This document shows positions 8,818 through 17,781 of a stretch of 40,674 nucleotides of DNA, piece after piece. Both the position numbers and the translations under genes were made by a program. The stretch covers positions 1-40,674 of the forward strand of contig JAUSOT010000149.1 of assembly GCA_030656075.1 (NCBI GenBank), read 5' to 3'. Numbering within the stretch: the stretch's first letter is position 1; every line of letters starts with the position of its first letter. The notes under the pieces are model-generated. The model was not told where the DNA came from. It ran no database searches and saw nothing but the letters and a program-made list of their open reading frames with translations. The stretch is from Candidatus Cloacimonadales bacterium (GTDB taxonomy: Bacteria > Cloacimonadota > Cloacimonadia > Cloacimonadales > TCS61).

Positions 8818-8837
8818 GTCCCGAAAGCGTTCGGGAC
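8818..8837. repeat. Palindromic extragenic repeat, copy 1
   Basis: GTCCCGAA-AGCG-TTCGGGAC is a perfect 8-bp stem with a 4-base loop. The same 20 bases, with CTTC also shared upstream, recur at 35078-35097. A degenerate relative with CCCGAAAGTAATCGGG is found at about 8641-8657. It may act as a tRNA-operon terminator, but there is no T-run. Confidence 0.6.
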
Positions 8838-8941
8838 TTCGCCCGGGCAGGCCAGAATGTTTTATGTTTATATCCTGCAAAGTCTCAACGAAGAAACTAA
8901 ATCCTATCGGAATTCTCTAATTTTTCTATCAATAAAAAACC

Positions 8942-8970
8942 TTGACTTGATAAGCTCTGAAAAATGTAAA
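8942..8970 (+). promoter_or_regulatory. Candidate sigma-70-type promoter of the 8993 operon
   Basis: TTGACT (8942-8947), a 17-base spacer, then TGTAAA (8965-8970; four of six match TATAAT). This would place the transcript start about 15 bases before the ATG at 8993, just leaving room for the SD AAGGTAAGG. Confidence 0.4.
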
Positions 8971-8992
8971 TCCTCTATAAAAAGGTAAGGAA

Positions 8993-10171
8993 ATGGCGAA
9001 ACGCAAATATAAACGTAAATCTAAAAAAAAGAAGCAGTTTAACCGAAACCGCCTGTATTTGTTTCTACTGGCCATATTTGTTTTATTGATCCTATATTTC
9101 AATATTGACAAAATCATTAATTTAACGAAAGGTATCAGCAATTCACGCGTCAAAGTTAACCAGATTTATCAGGATAGAACCGTTCTGGATGCTCTCATTC
9201 ATACTAAGATTTTGCTGGGTGTTCCTGACGAAAATTTCAGCCATCGAGTCAGTGATGAAGCGATCTACGTATCTCTGGGAATAGATCGTGATGAAATGGA
9301 TCTGAATTACGCCAACATGATCCTTTCCGGACAGGTGGAAATCGCCAATGGTAAAGTGCTCGCCGGTAAGGAATTGCAGAACGGGAATAAGCAGGTTTTG
9401 GATATCGTTGATCAGGATGATAAACAAGCTTATGAAGTGACGCTTTATTATGCCAAGCTCACAACGACGAAAAGTAAGAAAACTCAATTAGCTATCGTAG
9501 TGGATGATTTTGGAATTCATAATGATGCGCTTCTGGAAAAATTCTGCAGCCTGGATAAAAATATAACTTTTGCCATTTTACCGGATCAGAAATTCAGTGA
9601 ACTTGTAATGTATCGAGCTGCTGATACAGGGCATGAATCTATGATCCACATTCCCATGGAACCGATCAGTTACCCACAGAATAATCCGGGAAAAAACGCT
9701 ATTTATGTACATCAAACCGTACGTGAGATCACCAGGAAAATGAAACGTTTCATCAAGCAGCTTCCGCTTTGCATCGGAGCTAATAACCACATGGGATCAC
9801 TGGTTACGACTGATGAAAACGTGATGCAGATTGTGTTGCAGGTGATCAAAGAGAACAATTTGTTCTTCATCGACAGCCGGACTTCCAATTCTTCTATTGC
9901 CTTCGATGTGGCCAAAAGAATGATGATCCCTACTTTCAAATCGAGTATCTTCCTGGATACACCGGACGTTTCCCAGAAAACTATGAAAATCAAATTGGAT
10001 CAATTGAAAGCTTTGGCAAAATCTCGCGATAAAATACTGGTAATCACTCATTGCGCCACTGAAGAACGTTATGAATATTTGAAAGAATTCATCATACGAG
10101 TGAATAAATTAGATTTTGAAATCATTCCTGTATCGAAAATATTTGAAAATAATCTGCCTGAAATAATGTAA
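8993..10171 (+). CDS. Divergent polysaccharide deacetylase family protein (YibQ-like), membrane anchored
   Basis: A 392-residue protein. The first 20 residues are very basic, followed by one membrane span (about 21-38, LYLFLLAIFVLLILYFNI), then a linker. From about residue 160 there is a Polysacc_deac_2 domain: AIVVDDFGIHNDALLEKF, ITFAILPDQKF, HESMIHIPMEP, IGANNHMGSLVT, FFIDSRTSNSS, ILVITHC. This is the YibQ-type branch of carbohydrate-esterase-4-like folds; its substrate is unproven, but a cell-envelope glycan in the periplasm is likely. Start: AAGG with good spacing before the ATG. It leads an apparent operon with the kinase-like gene, holA and era. Confidence 0.82.
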   Translation: MAKRKYKRKSKKKKQFNRNRLYLFLLAIFVLLILYFNIDKIINLTKGISNSRVKVNQIYQDRTVLDALIHTKILLGVPDENFSHRVSDEAIYVSLGIDRDEMDLNYANMILSGQVEIANGKVLAGKELQNGNKQVLDIVDQDDKQAYEVTLYYAKLTTTKSKKTQLAIVVDDFGIHNDALLEKFCSLDKNITFAILPDQKFSELVMYRAADTGHESMIHIPMEPISYPQNNPGKNAIYVHQTVREITRKMKRFIKQLPLCIGANNHMGSLVTTDENVMQIVLQVIKENNLFFIDSRTSNSSIAFDVAKRMMIPTFKSSIFLDTPDVSQKTMKIKLDQLKALAKSRDKILVITHCATEERYEYLKEFIIRVNKLDFEIIPVSKIFENNLPEIM

Positions 10172-10196
10172 ATGATTTGCAAAAAATAGGAAAATA

Positions 10197-12665
10197 ATGT
10201 CTGAATTCGATCTGCAAGTTAAAAGAAAACTGGAAAAAATTTTTACTGAAGCCAATCTGCTTCGTAAAATGCGGATAACCCGCTATGATGCAGGAATGGA
10301 ATTAGTTTACGATGTTCAATCCTTGGACGATAAAAAGTCGGGGAAAATTAAAATCCGCCTTGATAAATTCGTCGGCGGCGGATTTGCCGGACAAGTTTAT
10401 AAAGTCATTCTGCTGGAAAATAAGCAGAATCTGAATTTCCTGGAAATTGGCAAAACCTACGCCATCAAGATTTTGATTCCGCCTTCCGGTTTTTCCAAGC
10501 TTTTCCGCGATGCAGTTTACTGGCTCGGATTTCAAGGTCCTTTCCAATTACAGGTAAATCCGGCAGCCTCCAGAGCTGGAGCGCTCTGGCAGAAATTCAT
10601 CCGCAGAGCAGCCAAACTGCGGTTTGGAAATGAAAATTCGATCGTTGATATTTATGCCACTTTTATCGATGAAACTCTGGGAAGTTGCGGAGAGATCAGC
10701 GAATGGGTGGAGGGCAGAACCTGGCAGTTGGAAGTGGAAAATCACATGGATATTCTGCAAAAATGGAACCGCCACAAGCAAGTCGATGAAAGCAAACTGA
10801 ACTCGATCGAATACAGAACCAAGAAAATTTTCATGAAGGAATTCGTGCAACTCTTGAACGAAATGGGTGGTTATGAATTCGCCAGGCAATACGAATGGAG
10901 CACCTGCAAAAGTCAGCCGAACTGCCTTAAAAGAGATAAAACTCCACCGGATAGCGGTTTGGTAGCAGTAGATTTCCGGGCCGGTTTGGCGCTGCTTCCC
11001 TTCCTGCCGATGAGCCCGGGTGATTTTAAATTGATCGGTAAAGGAATTCTGCGTGGAAGTTTAGTCCAGTTCGACCACGGCAGCCTGAAAAAACTGGCTG
11101 CTTTCATGGAAAAAAACAAAACTGAATTCGCTGATATAAAAGATCAATTCCAGGAATTGACGGAGATGGAAGACATCTACCGCAACTCCGTTCCCGATAT
11201 CACTCACAATCATTTCCGACTTTTATTCAGCGGGAAATTATGGAAAACTATGCTTTCCAGCGCTGTTACAGGATGGAAGATCAAAAACCTGATCACTTCC
11301 GAAACTGAAGTTAATTGGCAGAAAAATAAATTTCTCACTTTCTGGTTATTTTTGATCGGCATAATTCCAATTCTGGGCAAATATTTCATTAAATTCTGCG
11401 GTAATAAACCCTGGCGAAAACATTATCTAAAAATCATCTATAATTGGAAATATCTTAGTAGAACTGTCAAAGCTTCAGCTGCCGAAAAAGCGATAAACTG
11501 GTATCGGCAAAATCGCATTTTGGAAGCAGTTGCTCTGAAGATTCCAGGAAATTTCTTTTTATTCCTCGGACATTTAATTTTATCTATTTTGCCATCGGGA
11601 TTGCATAAATTCGTTACTGATTTCACATATTTTAAAGAAAGTCTGTGGTTCATTTTTGTACGTCCGATCCGTTTGTATTTCGATACCAAATTGCGGGAAG
11701 AATGGTTGATGAGCATGCTGGCGGAAGGCAAGAAAAAGCACATTTTATCAGACGACGATGCCATGACGATCGAATCGCAATTGAACGAACCATTCATTCA
11801 GAAATATTTAAAAAGTCTGGCAGTGCACATTTGCACACTTCCGATCACTCAGGTTGTATCTGTGGCGATAGCCGTGATCTATGTGATCACTCATCCCGAA
11901 ATGCCCAAAACACAATCATGGGGAATCGGAGTGGGTATTATCGCTTTGTTCCAGGTCATTCCAATATCTCCCGGTTCGCTTACTCGCGGTTTGTACGTAC
12001 TTTATCTGGTGATCAAAGAAAAGGATTTCAAAAATTATAACATCGCTGTTTTTCTGGGATTTTTCAAATATATCGGCTACCTGGCTTTCCCCATTCAAAT
12101 GACCTATAAATATCCCGCCCTGGCGCGTTTCATGGCCGGACACTGGGCTACCGAAGCGGTGCATATCGTGCCGGTTTTCGGGGAAGGCGGCGCTCTTCTC
12201 GAACATTGGATTTTCGGTTTATTCTACAATTGGCCGCTCACGATCCGTGGGCAAATGAACAGGCGGATGGAATTGCGCAAAAGACAAAAATCCCGCCTTT
12301 GGCCTGTCCCGATTTTTATCATCATTTTCTCGGCGCTTTTCATTGGATCGGATTATTATTTCCTGCATTCAGAGCAGCAAATGATGGAAATCAAACAAGT
12401 CTGGTGGCTGGGAATGTTCCTGCCCTTCCTGCTTGGTTCGCTTATCACGAGAACTGCCGGTGGAATGATATTATGGAAACGAATCACATCTGCTGCGATT
12501 AGCGCGATCAGCGTCAGCATTATTTACACGATTTATTCCTGGCAGCTTGGTTTTGCCGGTCATATCTTCCCTGAGTTTGTCTGGAGATTCTTCATTTTTG
12601 CTGTATTCTCGATTCTGGGAGTCGTACTTACCGAGTTGAATCTGGGCGATCCGGAGAAAAATTAA
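10197..12665 (+). CDS. Unknown protein: kinase-like (ABC1/UbiB-type) N-terminus fused to a multi-span membrane domain
   Basis: 822 residues, family not recognised. The N-terminal third looks like a protein-kinase fold: glycine-rich loop VGGGFAGQVYKV (59-70), VAIK-like Lys91 in YAIKIL, a hinge-like GEISEWVEGRTW (165-176), a possible catalytic-loop equivalent with N242 (KSQPNCLKR), and VAVDF with D259-F260 where a DFG would be. The usual HxD aspartate is not evident, so it may be a divergent ABC1/UbiB-like kinase or a pseudokinase. From about residue 375 to the end there are roughly eight or nine hydrophobic segments. These include QVIPISPGSLTRGLYVLYLV, vaguely reminiscent of flippase/LPG-synthase membrane proteins. 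It is encoded directly before holA without a gap. Confidence 0.55.
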   Translation: MSEFDLQVKRKLEKIFTEANLLRKMRITRYDAGMELVYDVQSLDDKKSGKIKIRLDKFVGGGFAGQVYKVILLENKQNLNFLEIGKTYAIKILIPPSGFSKLFRDAVYWLGFQGPFQLQVNPAASRAGALWQKFIRRAAKLRFGNENSIVDIYATFIDETLGSCGEISEWVEGRTWQLEVENHMDILQKWNRHKQVDESKLNSIEYRTKKIFMKEFVQLLNEMGGYEFARQYEWSTCKSQPNCLKRDKTPPDSGLVAVDFRAGLALLPFLPMSPGDFKLIGKGILRGSLVQFDHGSLKKLAAFMEKNKTEFADIKDQFQELTEMEDIYRNSVPDITHNHFRLLFSGKLWKTMLSSAVTGWKIKNLITSETEVNWQKNKFLTFWLFLIGIIPILGKYFIKFCGNKPWRKHYLKIIYNWKYLSRTVKASAAEKAINWYRQNRILEAVALKIPGNFFLFLGHLILSILPSGLHKFVTDFTYFKESLWFIFVRPIRLYFDTKLREEWLMSMLAEGKKKHILSDDDAMTIESQLNEPFIQKYLKSLAVHICTLPITQVVSVAIAVIYVITHPEMPKTQSWGIGVGIIALFQVIPISPGSLTRGLYVLYLVIKEKDFKNYNIAVFLGFFKYIGYLAFPIQMTYKYPALARFMAGHWATEAVHIVPVFGEGGALLEHWIFGLFYNWPLTIRGQMNRRMELRKRQKSRLWPVPIFIIIFSALFIGSDYYFLHSEQQMMEIKQVWWLGMFLPFLLGSLITRTAGGMILWKRITSAAISAISVSIIYTIYSWQLGFAGHIFPEFVWRFFIFAVFSILGVVLTELNLGDPEKN

Positions 12666-13700
12666 ATGAGCAAGAAAGCGCAAATTCCGCATTATGATTT
12701 TCTGCGTGATTTTCCCAACCAGAAACGACAAAATACTTACTATATTGTCGGGACGGAATCCTATCTGATCGATATCGTTCAAAAGGCTATCATTCAAAGA
12801 TTCATGGGCACTGAAGTTGATGAATTCGATTTCACTATGCTTTATGGCGATACAAATTCCGCCGTTAACGCTTTGGAACAACTTGAGATGTCACCCTTTA
12901 TGTCCAAATCCAGGATGGTGGTTATCCGCTCATTCGATCAGATGAAAACCACAGACAAAAACCTGATTGCAGAATACATAGCGAAACCGCTGGAAAGCTC
13001 TATCTTAGTTTTGACTGCGGAAACCAGCGATGCCCGGATAGCTTCCACCAAGATCATCGAAGAAAATTCAGTTGTGATCGCCTGCCGTTCGCCTTACGGA
13101 CAGGAAGACCTGATCCGCTGGCTGAGAGCAGAATTAGGAAAAAAGAAAATCAACATGGATAATAACTCTATCATCCTGTTTGCCGGCAGCATCGAAAACG
13201 ATTATTCCATAGCTTCGAACGAATTGGAGAAATTGATCATTTTCACCAAAAATCGGGGAAATATCACTTATGAAGATGTGGAAGAAGTTGTTGGAAAATC
13301 CAAATCCAATAAAATTTTTGACCTGCAAAACGCCCTCGGACAACGCAACTTGAAGATGAGTTTGCTGACCCTGGAAAACATATTGAGCAACGAAGATCCC
13401 AATAAATTGATTATCTTTATCATCACGATGCTCAGCAGGTATTTCCTGGTGATCTGGAAGATTTTAGCTCTCAGAGCCAACAGCATCAGTGATTCGGAAA
13501 TTGCCAACCGCCATTTGAACGATGTATATTATAAATTCAGGAATGATTACATTTATGCTGCCAAAAATTATAATTACCAGGAAACAAAAAAAATACTTTC
13601 GACCCTGTTGCAAGCGGATATCGATGCTAAATCTTTGAACATCAAAGAGGAAATTATCCTGCACACGCTCATTTTCAATATTTGTATGATAAAAAAATAA
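12666..13700 (+). CDS. holA: DNA polymerase III subunit delta (HolA)
   Basis: 344 residues, normal for HolA. Family features: NTYYIVGTESYLIDIVQKAI near the N-terminus (the degenerate nucleotide-site region), SPFMSKSRMVVIRSF, LVLTAETSDARI, ASNELEKLI, and the clamp-loader C-terminal helical collar with IFIITMLSRYFLVIWK. Delta opens the beta sliding clamp within the clamp loader during replication. It starts immediately after the stop of the kinase-like gene and ends overlapping era (TAATG at 13698-13702), so all three are likely co-transcribed. Confidence 0.88.
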   Translation: MSKKAQIPHYDFLRDFPNQKRQNTYYIVGTESYLIDIVQKAIIQRFMGTEVDEFDFTMLYGDTNSAVNALEQLEMSPFMSKSRMVVIRSFDQMKTTDKNLIAEYIAKPLESSILVLTAETSDARIASTKIIEENSVVIACRSPYGQEDLIRWLRAELGKKKINMDNNSIILFAGSIENDYSIASNELEKLIIFTKNRGNITYEDVEEVVGKSKSNKIFDLQNALGQRNLKMSLLTLENILSNEDPNKLIIFIITMLSRYFLVIWKILALRANSISDSEIANRHLNDVYYKFRNDYIYAAKNYNYQETKKILSTLLQADIDAKSLNIKEEIILHTLIFNICMIKK

Positions 13701-14605
13701 TGCCGGTTTCAGAAAGCTCGATCCCAAAAAATTTTAAAGCAGGTTTCGTCTCGATCGTGGGCAAACCAAACGTGGGAAAATCAACGCTGCTCAACCTGAT
13801 ATTAAAGGAAAAAATCTCGATCATTTCTCCCAAACCGCAAACTACCCGCCAGCAGGTGAAAGGAATCTATACTGATGCCGAAAAGCAGATAGTTTTCCTG
13901 GATACTCCCGGTTATGTGAAATCCCGTTATGAACTGCATGAAAAAATGCGGAAATACCTGGTAAATTCGATCAATGATTCTGATTTTATCATCTTTATCA
14001 CCGATGCTCACAAATTTCCCACCGAGTATGATGAAGAAGTGATCAAACTTATTCAGAAATTAAAAGTACCGAAGATTGCGATTCTGAACAAGATCGATCT
14101 GGTCGATCAGGAAAAATGCCAAGAACAGACAGCTTTGCTTTCCACCATGAATTTTGAAGAAGTTATTCCTTTATCTTTGATTCAGCAAGTAGATGTTGAT
14201 AATTTGCTGGAAATTTTTTCCAGGTTCTTGCCCTATAATCCACCCTTCTATTCCCCCGATGACGTATCCGATCTGCCGCTCAGGTTCTTCGTGCAGGAAA
14301 TTATCCGTGAAAAGATTTTTCTTAGTTATCGGGATGAACTGCCTTATGCGTCCACTGTCGTTGTTGAAAATTATAACGACTTCCCAAATAAAGTAGAAAT
14401 TGCCGCCAATATCTGGTTGGAACGAGATTCTCAAAAGCCGATCCTGATTGGAAAAAATGGTGAAAACATCAGGAAATTAAGACAAGCATCCGAGAAAGAA
14501 ATTCATACGATCGTAGGAAAAAGAGTGAAGCTGGAACTCTGGGTGAAGATCAAGCCCAACTGGCGCAAGAAAAAAAATTCACTCAAAGAATTTGGTTATA
14601 TCTGA
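13700..14605 (+). CDS. era: GTPase Era
   Basis: 301 residues. G1 GKPNVGKST (21-29), switch region with PQTTR, G3 DTPG (68-71), G4 NKID (130-133), and a C-terminal KH domain with ILIGKNGENIRKLR. Era binds 16S rRNA near its 3' end and assists 30S subunit maturation. I chose the ATG at 13700, which overlaps the holA stop by one base; an upstream in-frame TTG at 13682 lies inside holA and is less likely. Confidence 0.95.
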   Translation: MPVSESSIPKNFKAGFVSIVGKPNVGKSTLLNLILKEKISIISPKPQTTRQQVKGIYTDAEKQIVFLDTPGYVKSRYELHEKMRKYLVNSINDSDFIIFITDAHKFPTEYDEEVIKLIQKLKVPKIAILNKIDLVDQEKCQEQTALLSTMNFEEVIPLSLIQQVDVDNLLEIFSRFLPYNPPFYSPDDVSDLPLRFFVQEIIREKIFLSYRDELPYASTVVVENYNDFPNKVEIAANIWLERDSQKPILIGKNGENIRKLRQASEKEIHTIVGKRVKLELWVKIKPNWRKKKNSLKEFGYI

Positions 14606-14662
14606 ACGAATTCAGTAGTTATCTCAAAAAAAGTGAATAAAAATTCCCCGAAAAATTTAAAC

Positions 14663-14690
14663 TTGACGTCATCTAGTATGAATATAACTT
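14663..14690 (+). promoter_or_regulatory. Weak candidate promoter for etfA
   Basis: TTGACG at 14663-14668; TATAAC at 14683 is only 14 bases downstream and TAACTT at 14685 is 16 bases downstream. The -35 is good, the -10 is ambiguous. Confidence 0.3.
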
Positions 14691-14720
14691 AATTCAAAAA
14701 ATAGAGAGGAATTTCACAGA

Positions 14721-15899
14721 ATGATAGAAGTAATTCGTGATAATTGCGTAGGTTGCAAGTTGTGTTTGAAAGCTTGTGCCTATGAAGCAATTGAAATCAT
14801 TGATAAAATCGCAGAAATAAATATGGATAAATGTACGCTTTGCGGCGCTTGCGTGAGTGCCTGTACATTTGATGCCATCATTATTCGAAAATTCGGGCAG
14901 CACAAAATCGACCGCAACCAATACAAGAACGTGTGGGTTTTTGCAGAACAGAAAAACGGACAAATCGCTCAGGTCGTTTATGAACTGCTGGGGAAAGGAC
15001 GCGAGTTGGCAGATCAGCTGGAAACAGAACTCGTTGCGGTTTTATTGGGCAATAACGTGAAACATCTAACCAAGGAACTGATAGCTTTTGGAGCTGATAA
15101 AGTTATTGTTGCTGAAGATGAAAAATTAGAACATTTTCTCGATCTTCCTTATGCAAAAGCGCTCACAGATCTGGCTCTGAAATACAAACCTGAAATCATT
15201 ATTTCCGGAGCTTCCGTACAGGGACGTTCCTTCATTCCGCGTGTGGCAGTGGAATTGAAAACAGGACTGACAGCCGATTGTACAGGCTTGGAGATCGATA
15301 CGGAAAATGGCGGTTTGAAACAAACCAGACCGGCTTTCGGCGGGAATATCATGGCGACCATCGTCACACCAAATCATTTACCGCAGATGGCAACCGTTCG
15401 CCACAAAGTGATGGACCCTTTGAAAAGAGATGATTCCAGAAGAGGTGAAATCATAGAGGAGAAAATTGATTTTTCCGATTTTTCCGACGAAACACAATTC
15501 CTGGAATTCGTGAAAGATGAAACTCAGACCGTGAACCTGACCGATGCAGATGTAGTTATTTCCGGCGGTAGAGGTTTGAAAAATAAAGAAAATTTCGCTC
15601 TGATCGAGTCTTTAGCCAAAGCTCTTGGTGCGGCAGTCGGCGGTTCCCGCGCAGCAGTTGATGCCGAATGGATTTCCTATCCACATCAAGTCGGCCAAAC
15701 CGGGAAAACGATCAAGCCTACCATTTATATCGCTGTCGGAATCTCCGGCGCCATCCAGCACCTGGCTGGAATGCAGTCTTCCGATTTTATTATCGCAATC
15801 AACAAAGATCCCGACGCTCCGATCTTCAAAATTGCCGATCTGGGCTTAGTCGGAGATTTATTTGAAGTAGTTCCGCAGTTAATAAAAAAACTTAAGTAG
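14721..15899 (+). CDS. etfA: Electron transfer flavoprotein alpha subunit with N-terminal 2[4Fe-4S] ferredoxin domain
   Basis: 392 residues. Residues 1-55 form a bacterial ferredoxin with two CxxCxxCxxxC motifs (C9, C12, C15, C19; C38, C41, C44, C48). The remainder is EtfA: a nucleotide-fold part with NVWVFAEQ and [15 protein letters not shown], and the FAD-binding C-terminal domain with [28 protein letters not shown], and [13 protein letters not shown] followed by [13 protein letters not shown]. EtfA/EtfB heterodimers move electrons from dehydrogenases to quinones or take part in bifurcation; the ferredoxin extension is typical of anaerobes. No etfB is found next to it, so the partner is encoded elsewhere. 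The next gene starts seven bases downstream. Confidence 0.93.
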   Translation: MIEVIRDNCVGCKLCLKACAYEAIEIIDKIAEINMDKCTLCGACVSACTFDAIIIRKFGQHKIDRNQYKNVWVFAEQKNGQIAQVVYELLGKGRELADQLETELVAVLLGNNVKHLTKELIAFGADKVIVAEDEKLEHFLDLPYAKALTDLALKYKPEIIISGASVQGRSFIPRVAVELKTGLTADCTGLEIDTENGGLKQTRPAFGGNIMATIVTPNHLPQMATVRHKVMDPLKRDDSRRGEIIEEKIDFSDFSDETQFLEFVKDETQTVNLTDADVVISGGRGLKNKENFALIESLAKALGAAVGGSRAAVDAEWISYPHQVGQTGKTIKPTIYIAVGISGAIQHLAGMQSSDFIIAINKDPDAPIFKIADLGLVGDLFEVVPQLIKKLK

Positions 15900-15905
15900 G
15901 AAATT

Positions 15906-17114
15906 ATGCGATTTAAAGTATCTTCCTGCGTGTATAACGCAGAAAAAGTGGTGAAGCAAACTGATGTGAATTTGAAAAGCGACCTGGAAAATGGCAGTGA
16001 TAAAGTGATAGATTGTAGCGAATTTGTTGCCTACCCTCCTTTCATAAACTGCCATGATCACCTGATCAGCAACTGGTACCCCAAAGCCGGTGATGGAAAA
16101 CCTTACAAAAACGTCAGCCTCTGGGTCGATAAAATGCGGTTTACCCCAACTTTCCTGGAGCGCAACAAAGTCTGGATCAATGACGGATCGTTCGATTTGA
16201 CTCAGGGAAATGCTCCGTTAATTATAAAGTTGGGAATTTACAAGAATCTGTTTTCCGGCTGCATTGTTGTGCAGGATCATATCAACAATCAGAAACCCGA
16301 ATATTATGAAGACAACCCCATCCTTGTTTTGCAGGAATATACTCAATGTCATTCATTGGATATGGGCAACTGGTGGGGTGGTGACGACGCAGTGACCGAG
16401 TGGAAAAAAGCCGGAATGAAAAAACCGTTCATCGTTCATCTGGGAGAAGGCACGGATGATGATGCCAGAAGTTGTTTTCCTAAATTGATAAAAATGGGAT
16501 TACTGCAATCCAACACGTTAATGGTTCATGGAATCGCTTTGAATAAAGAACAATTGAAAAAATGCGCCGAAAGCGGCACAATGATTTGCTGGTGTCCCGA
16601 ATCTAATTTCTTCCTGATCGGTCAAACCCTTGATATCCAAAGCTGCCTGGAATTCGGCGTGAATGTTGTGATCGGCACGGATTCAACCATGTCGGGTGGG
16701 ATAAATCTGCAATCAGAGATAAAATATGCAAAACACAAAATCCCTGACTTCCCGATGAAAGAAATCTTCAAGATGATCACTTCCAATGCTGCTAAAGCTT
16801 TGTTCCTGCCGGAATCTTACGGAATATTGCAGGAAACAAATACCAATTTGATGCTGCTTGATAAAAATCATGCTGATGAATTTGAAAATATCCTGCATAC
16901 GGAAACAGAAAATATCGGCCTGCTCGTGCATCAGGGAATTCCCATATTTGGAGATGCCGGATTCTTTCAGGAATTTAAGCTTGATGTGGCTGATTATTTC
17001 CTGTTCGATATCAACGGCAGACAGAAATTTGTGATCGGTCATCCGGAAAAAGTCACGAGCAGTATCGATGAAATCCTGGGTTATCATAAAGATTTCCCGT
17101 TCTTGCCTTTCTAA
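15906..17114 (+). CDS. Amidohydrolase-superfamily metal-dependent hydrolase (ATZ/TRZ, nucleobase-deaminase type)
   Basis: 402 residues. Metal and active-site residues of the superfamily are visible: H50 and H52 in NCHDH, H178 in VHLGEG, H208 in MVHGIAL, and D259 in [16 protein letters not shown] also matches the CPxSN motif of the chlorohydrolase/cytosine-guanine deaminase branch. These cytoplasmic enzymes hydrolytically remove amino (or other) groups from heterocyclic bases or nucleosides; the exact substrate cannot be read from sequence. It sits directly behind etfA and probably shares its transcript, though the functional link is unclear. Its TAA stop is contiguous with the left end of the inverted-repeat element. 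Confidence 0.82.
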   Translation: MRFKVSSCVYNAEKVVKQTDVNLKSDLENGSDKVIDCSEFVAYPPFINCHDHLISNWYPKAGDGKPYKNVSLWVDKMRFTPTFLERNKVWINDGSFDLTQGNAPLIIKLGIYKNLFSGCIVVQDHINNQKPEYYEDNPILVLQEYTQCHSLDMGNWWGGDDAVTEWKKAGMKKPFIVHLGEGTDDDARSCFPKLIKMGLLQSNTLMVHGIALNKEQLKKCAESGTMICWCPESNFFLIGQTLDIQSCLEFGVNVVIGTDSTMSGGINLQSEIKYAKHKIPDFPMKEIFKMITSNAAKALFLPESYGILQETNTNLMLLDKNHADEFENILHTETENIGLLVHQGIPIFGDAGFFQEFKLDVADYFLFDINGRQKFVIGHPEKVTSSIDEILGYHKDFPFLPF

Positions 17115-17157
17115 ACATTTTCAACACAGAGCCACAGAGGCACAGAGGACACAGAGG
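17114..17157 (+). repeat. Left arm of inverted repeat (ACAGAG/GCACAGAG type)
   Basis: Starts AACATTTTCAACACAGAGCC and continues as CACAGAGGCACAGAGGACACAGAGG-type purine-rich units. Further degenerate ACAGAG units run on to about 17174. Confidence 0.75.
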
Positions 17158-17197
17158 AAACAGAGAACACAGAGAATGAGTCTTTGTTTTGGGTATT

Positions 17198-17590
17198 ATG
17201 AAATTATCGGAATTGAATAAAATCAGTAAAATAGTATTAGATGCAGCAATTGAAGTACATCGTCAGTTGGGTCCTGGTTTATTGGAAAGTGTTTATGAGA
17301 AATGTTTAAGCAAAGAACTTTCATTCAGAGAAATTGAAAATCAGATGCAAGTATCCTTTCCATTATTTTATAAACAAGCTTCTCTCGATGCGAGTTTCAG
17401 AATAGACATGATAGTTGCGAAAGAATTATTCGTCGAAATTAAAGCTGTTGAACAAGTTTTACCGGTTCACAGAGCGCAATTACTTTCCTATTTAAGGCTC
17501 GCAAATAAACGATTAGGGATTCTGATAAACTTTAATGTCCCAAAATTGATTGAAGGCTGGGAACGAATAATAAATGGCTATGACGAATAA
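17198..17590 (+). CDS. GxxExxY protein (PDDEXK nuclease-like family)
   Basis: 130 residues from the ATG at 17198 (an in-frame TTG at 17189 is possible; no strong SD for either). The family motif G27-L-L-E30-S-V-Y33 follows AIEVHRQLGP. A PDDEXK-like core follows with D70 in FRIDMIV and E80-I-K82 in LFVEIKAVE, then LSYLRLANKRLGILINFNVP. All conserved positions are intact, so it may be active. The family's function is not established; a nuclease-like fold is inferred. It is the sole gene within an inverted-repeat unit and its base composition is more AT-rich than its neighbours. Confidence 0.85.
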   Translation: MKLSELNKISKIVLDAAIEVHRQLGPGLLESVYEKCLSKELSFREIENQMQVSFPLFYKQASLDASFRIDMIVAKELFVEIKAVEQVLPVHRAQLLSYLRLANKRLGILINFNVPKLIEGWERIINGYDE

Positions 17591-17595
17591 CACTG

Positions 17596-17629
17596 AACAC
17601 AGAGGCACGGAGAAACAGAGTACACAGAG
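17596..17629 (+). repeat. Internal direct copy of the ACACAGAGGCACGGAG repeat
   Basis: AACACAGAGGCACGGAG and then CAGAG/ACACAGAG units begin six bases after the GxxExxY stop. It is complementary to the right arm at 17738-17781, so the segment 17596-17781 could fold into a long hairpin with about a 110-base loop. Confidence 0.65.
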
Positions 17630-17737
17630 CGCAATCTTTGTACATTCTAAAAAGATTTTCAGAATTATTCACGAAGTTCCAACGCTAATTTCTATGTTTT
17701 ATTATAATAAATTTAAAATGAAGTTTTTAGAATTATT

Positions 17738-17781
17738 CCCTGTGACCTCCGTGCCTCTGTGCCTTTGTGTTGAAAAATGTT
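17738..17781 (-). repeat. Right arm of inverted repeat, overlapping the queE start
   Basis: Read on the minus strand it begins AACATTTTTCAACACAAAGG and continues CACAGAGGCACGGAGGTCAC. The plus-strand ATG of queE (17777-17779) lies within its outermost bases. Confidence 0.75.

Larger units (their letters stand above)
17114..17781. mobile_element. Candidate small element: GxxExxY gene bounded by ~40-nt inverted repeats
   Basis: About 670 bases bounded by inverted copies of one sequence. The left arm at 17114-17157 begins AACATTTTCAACACAGAG. The right arm at 17738-17781, read on the minus strand, begins AACATTTTTCAACACAAAG. By eye the arms differ at about four positions plus one single-base gap. 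A further direct-oriented partial copy lies at 17596-17629. The only gene inside is the PDDEXK-like GxxExxY gene. No transposase is present and I see no clear target duplication. It fits exactly between the stop of the amidohydrolase and the start of queE. The status as a mobile unit is inferred. Confidence 0.55.
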
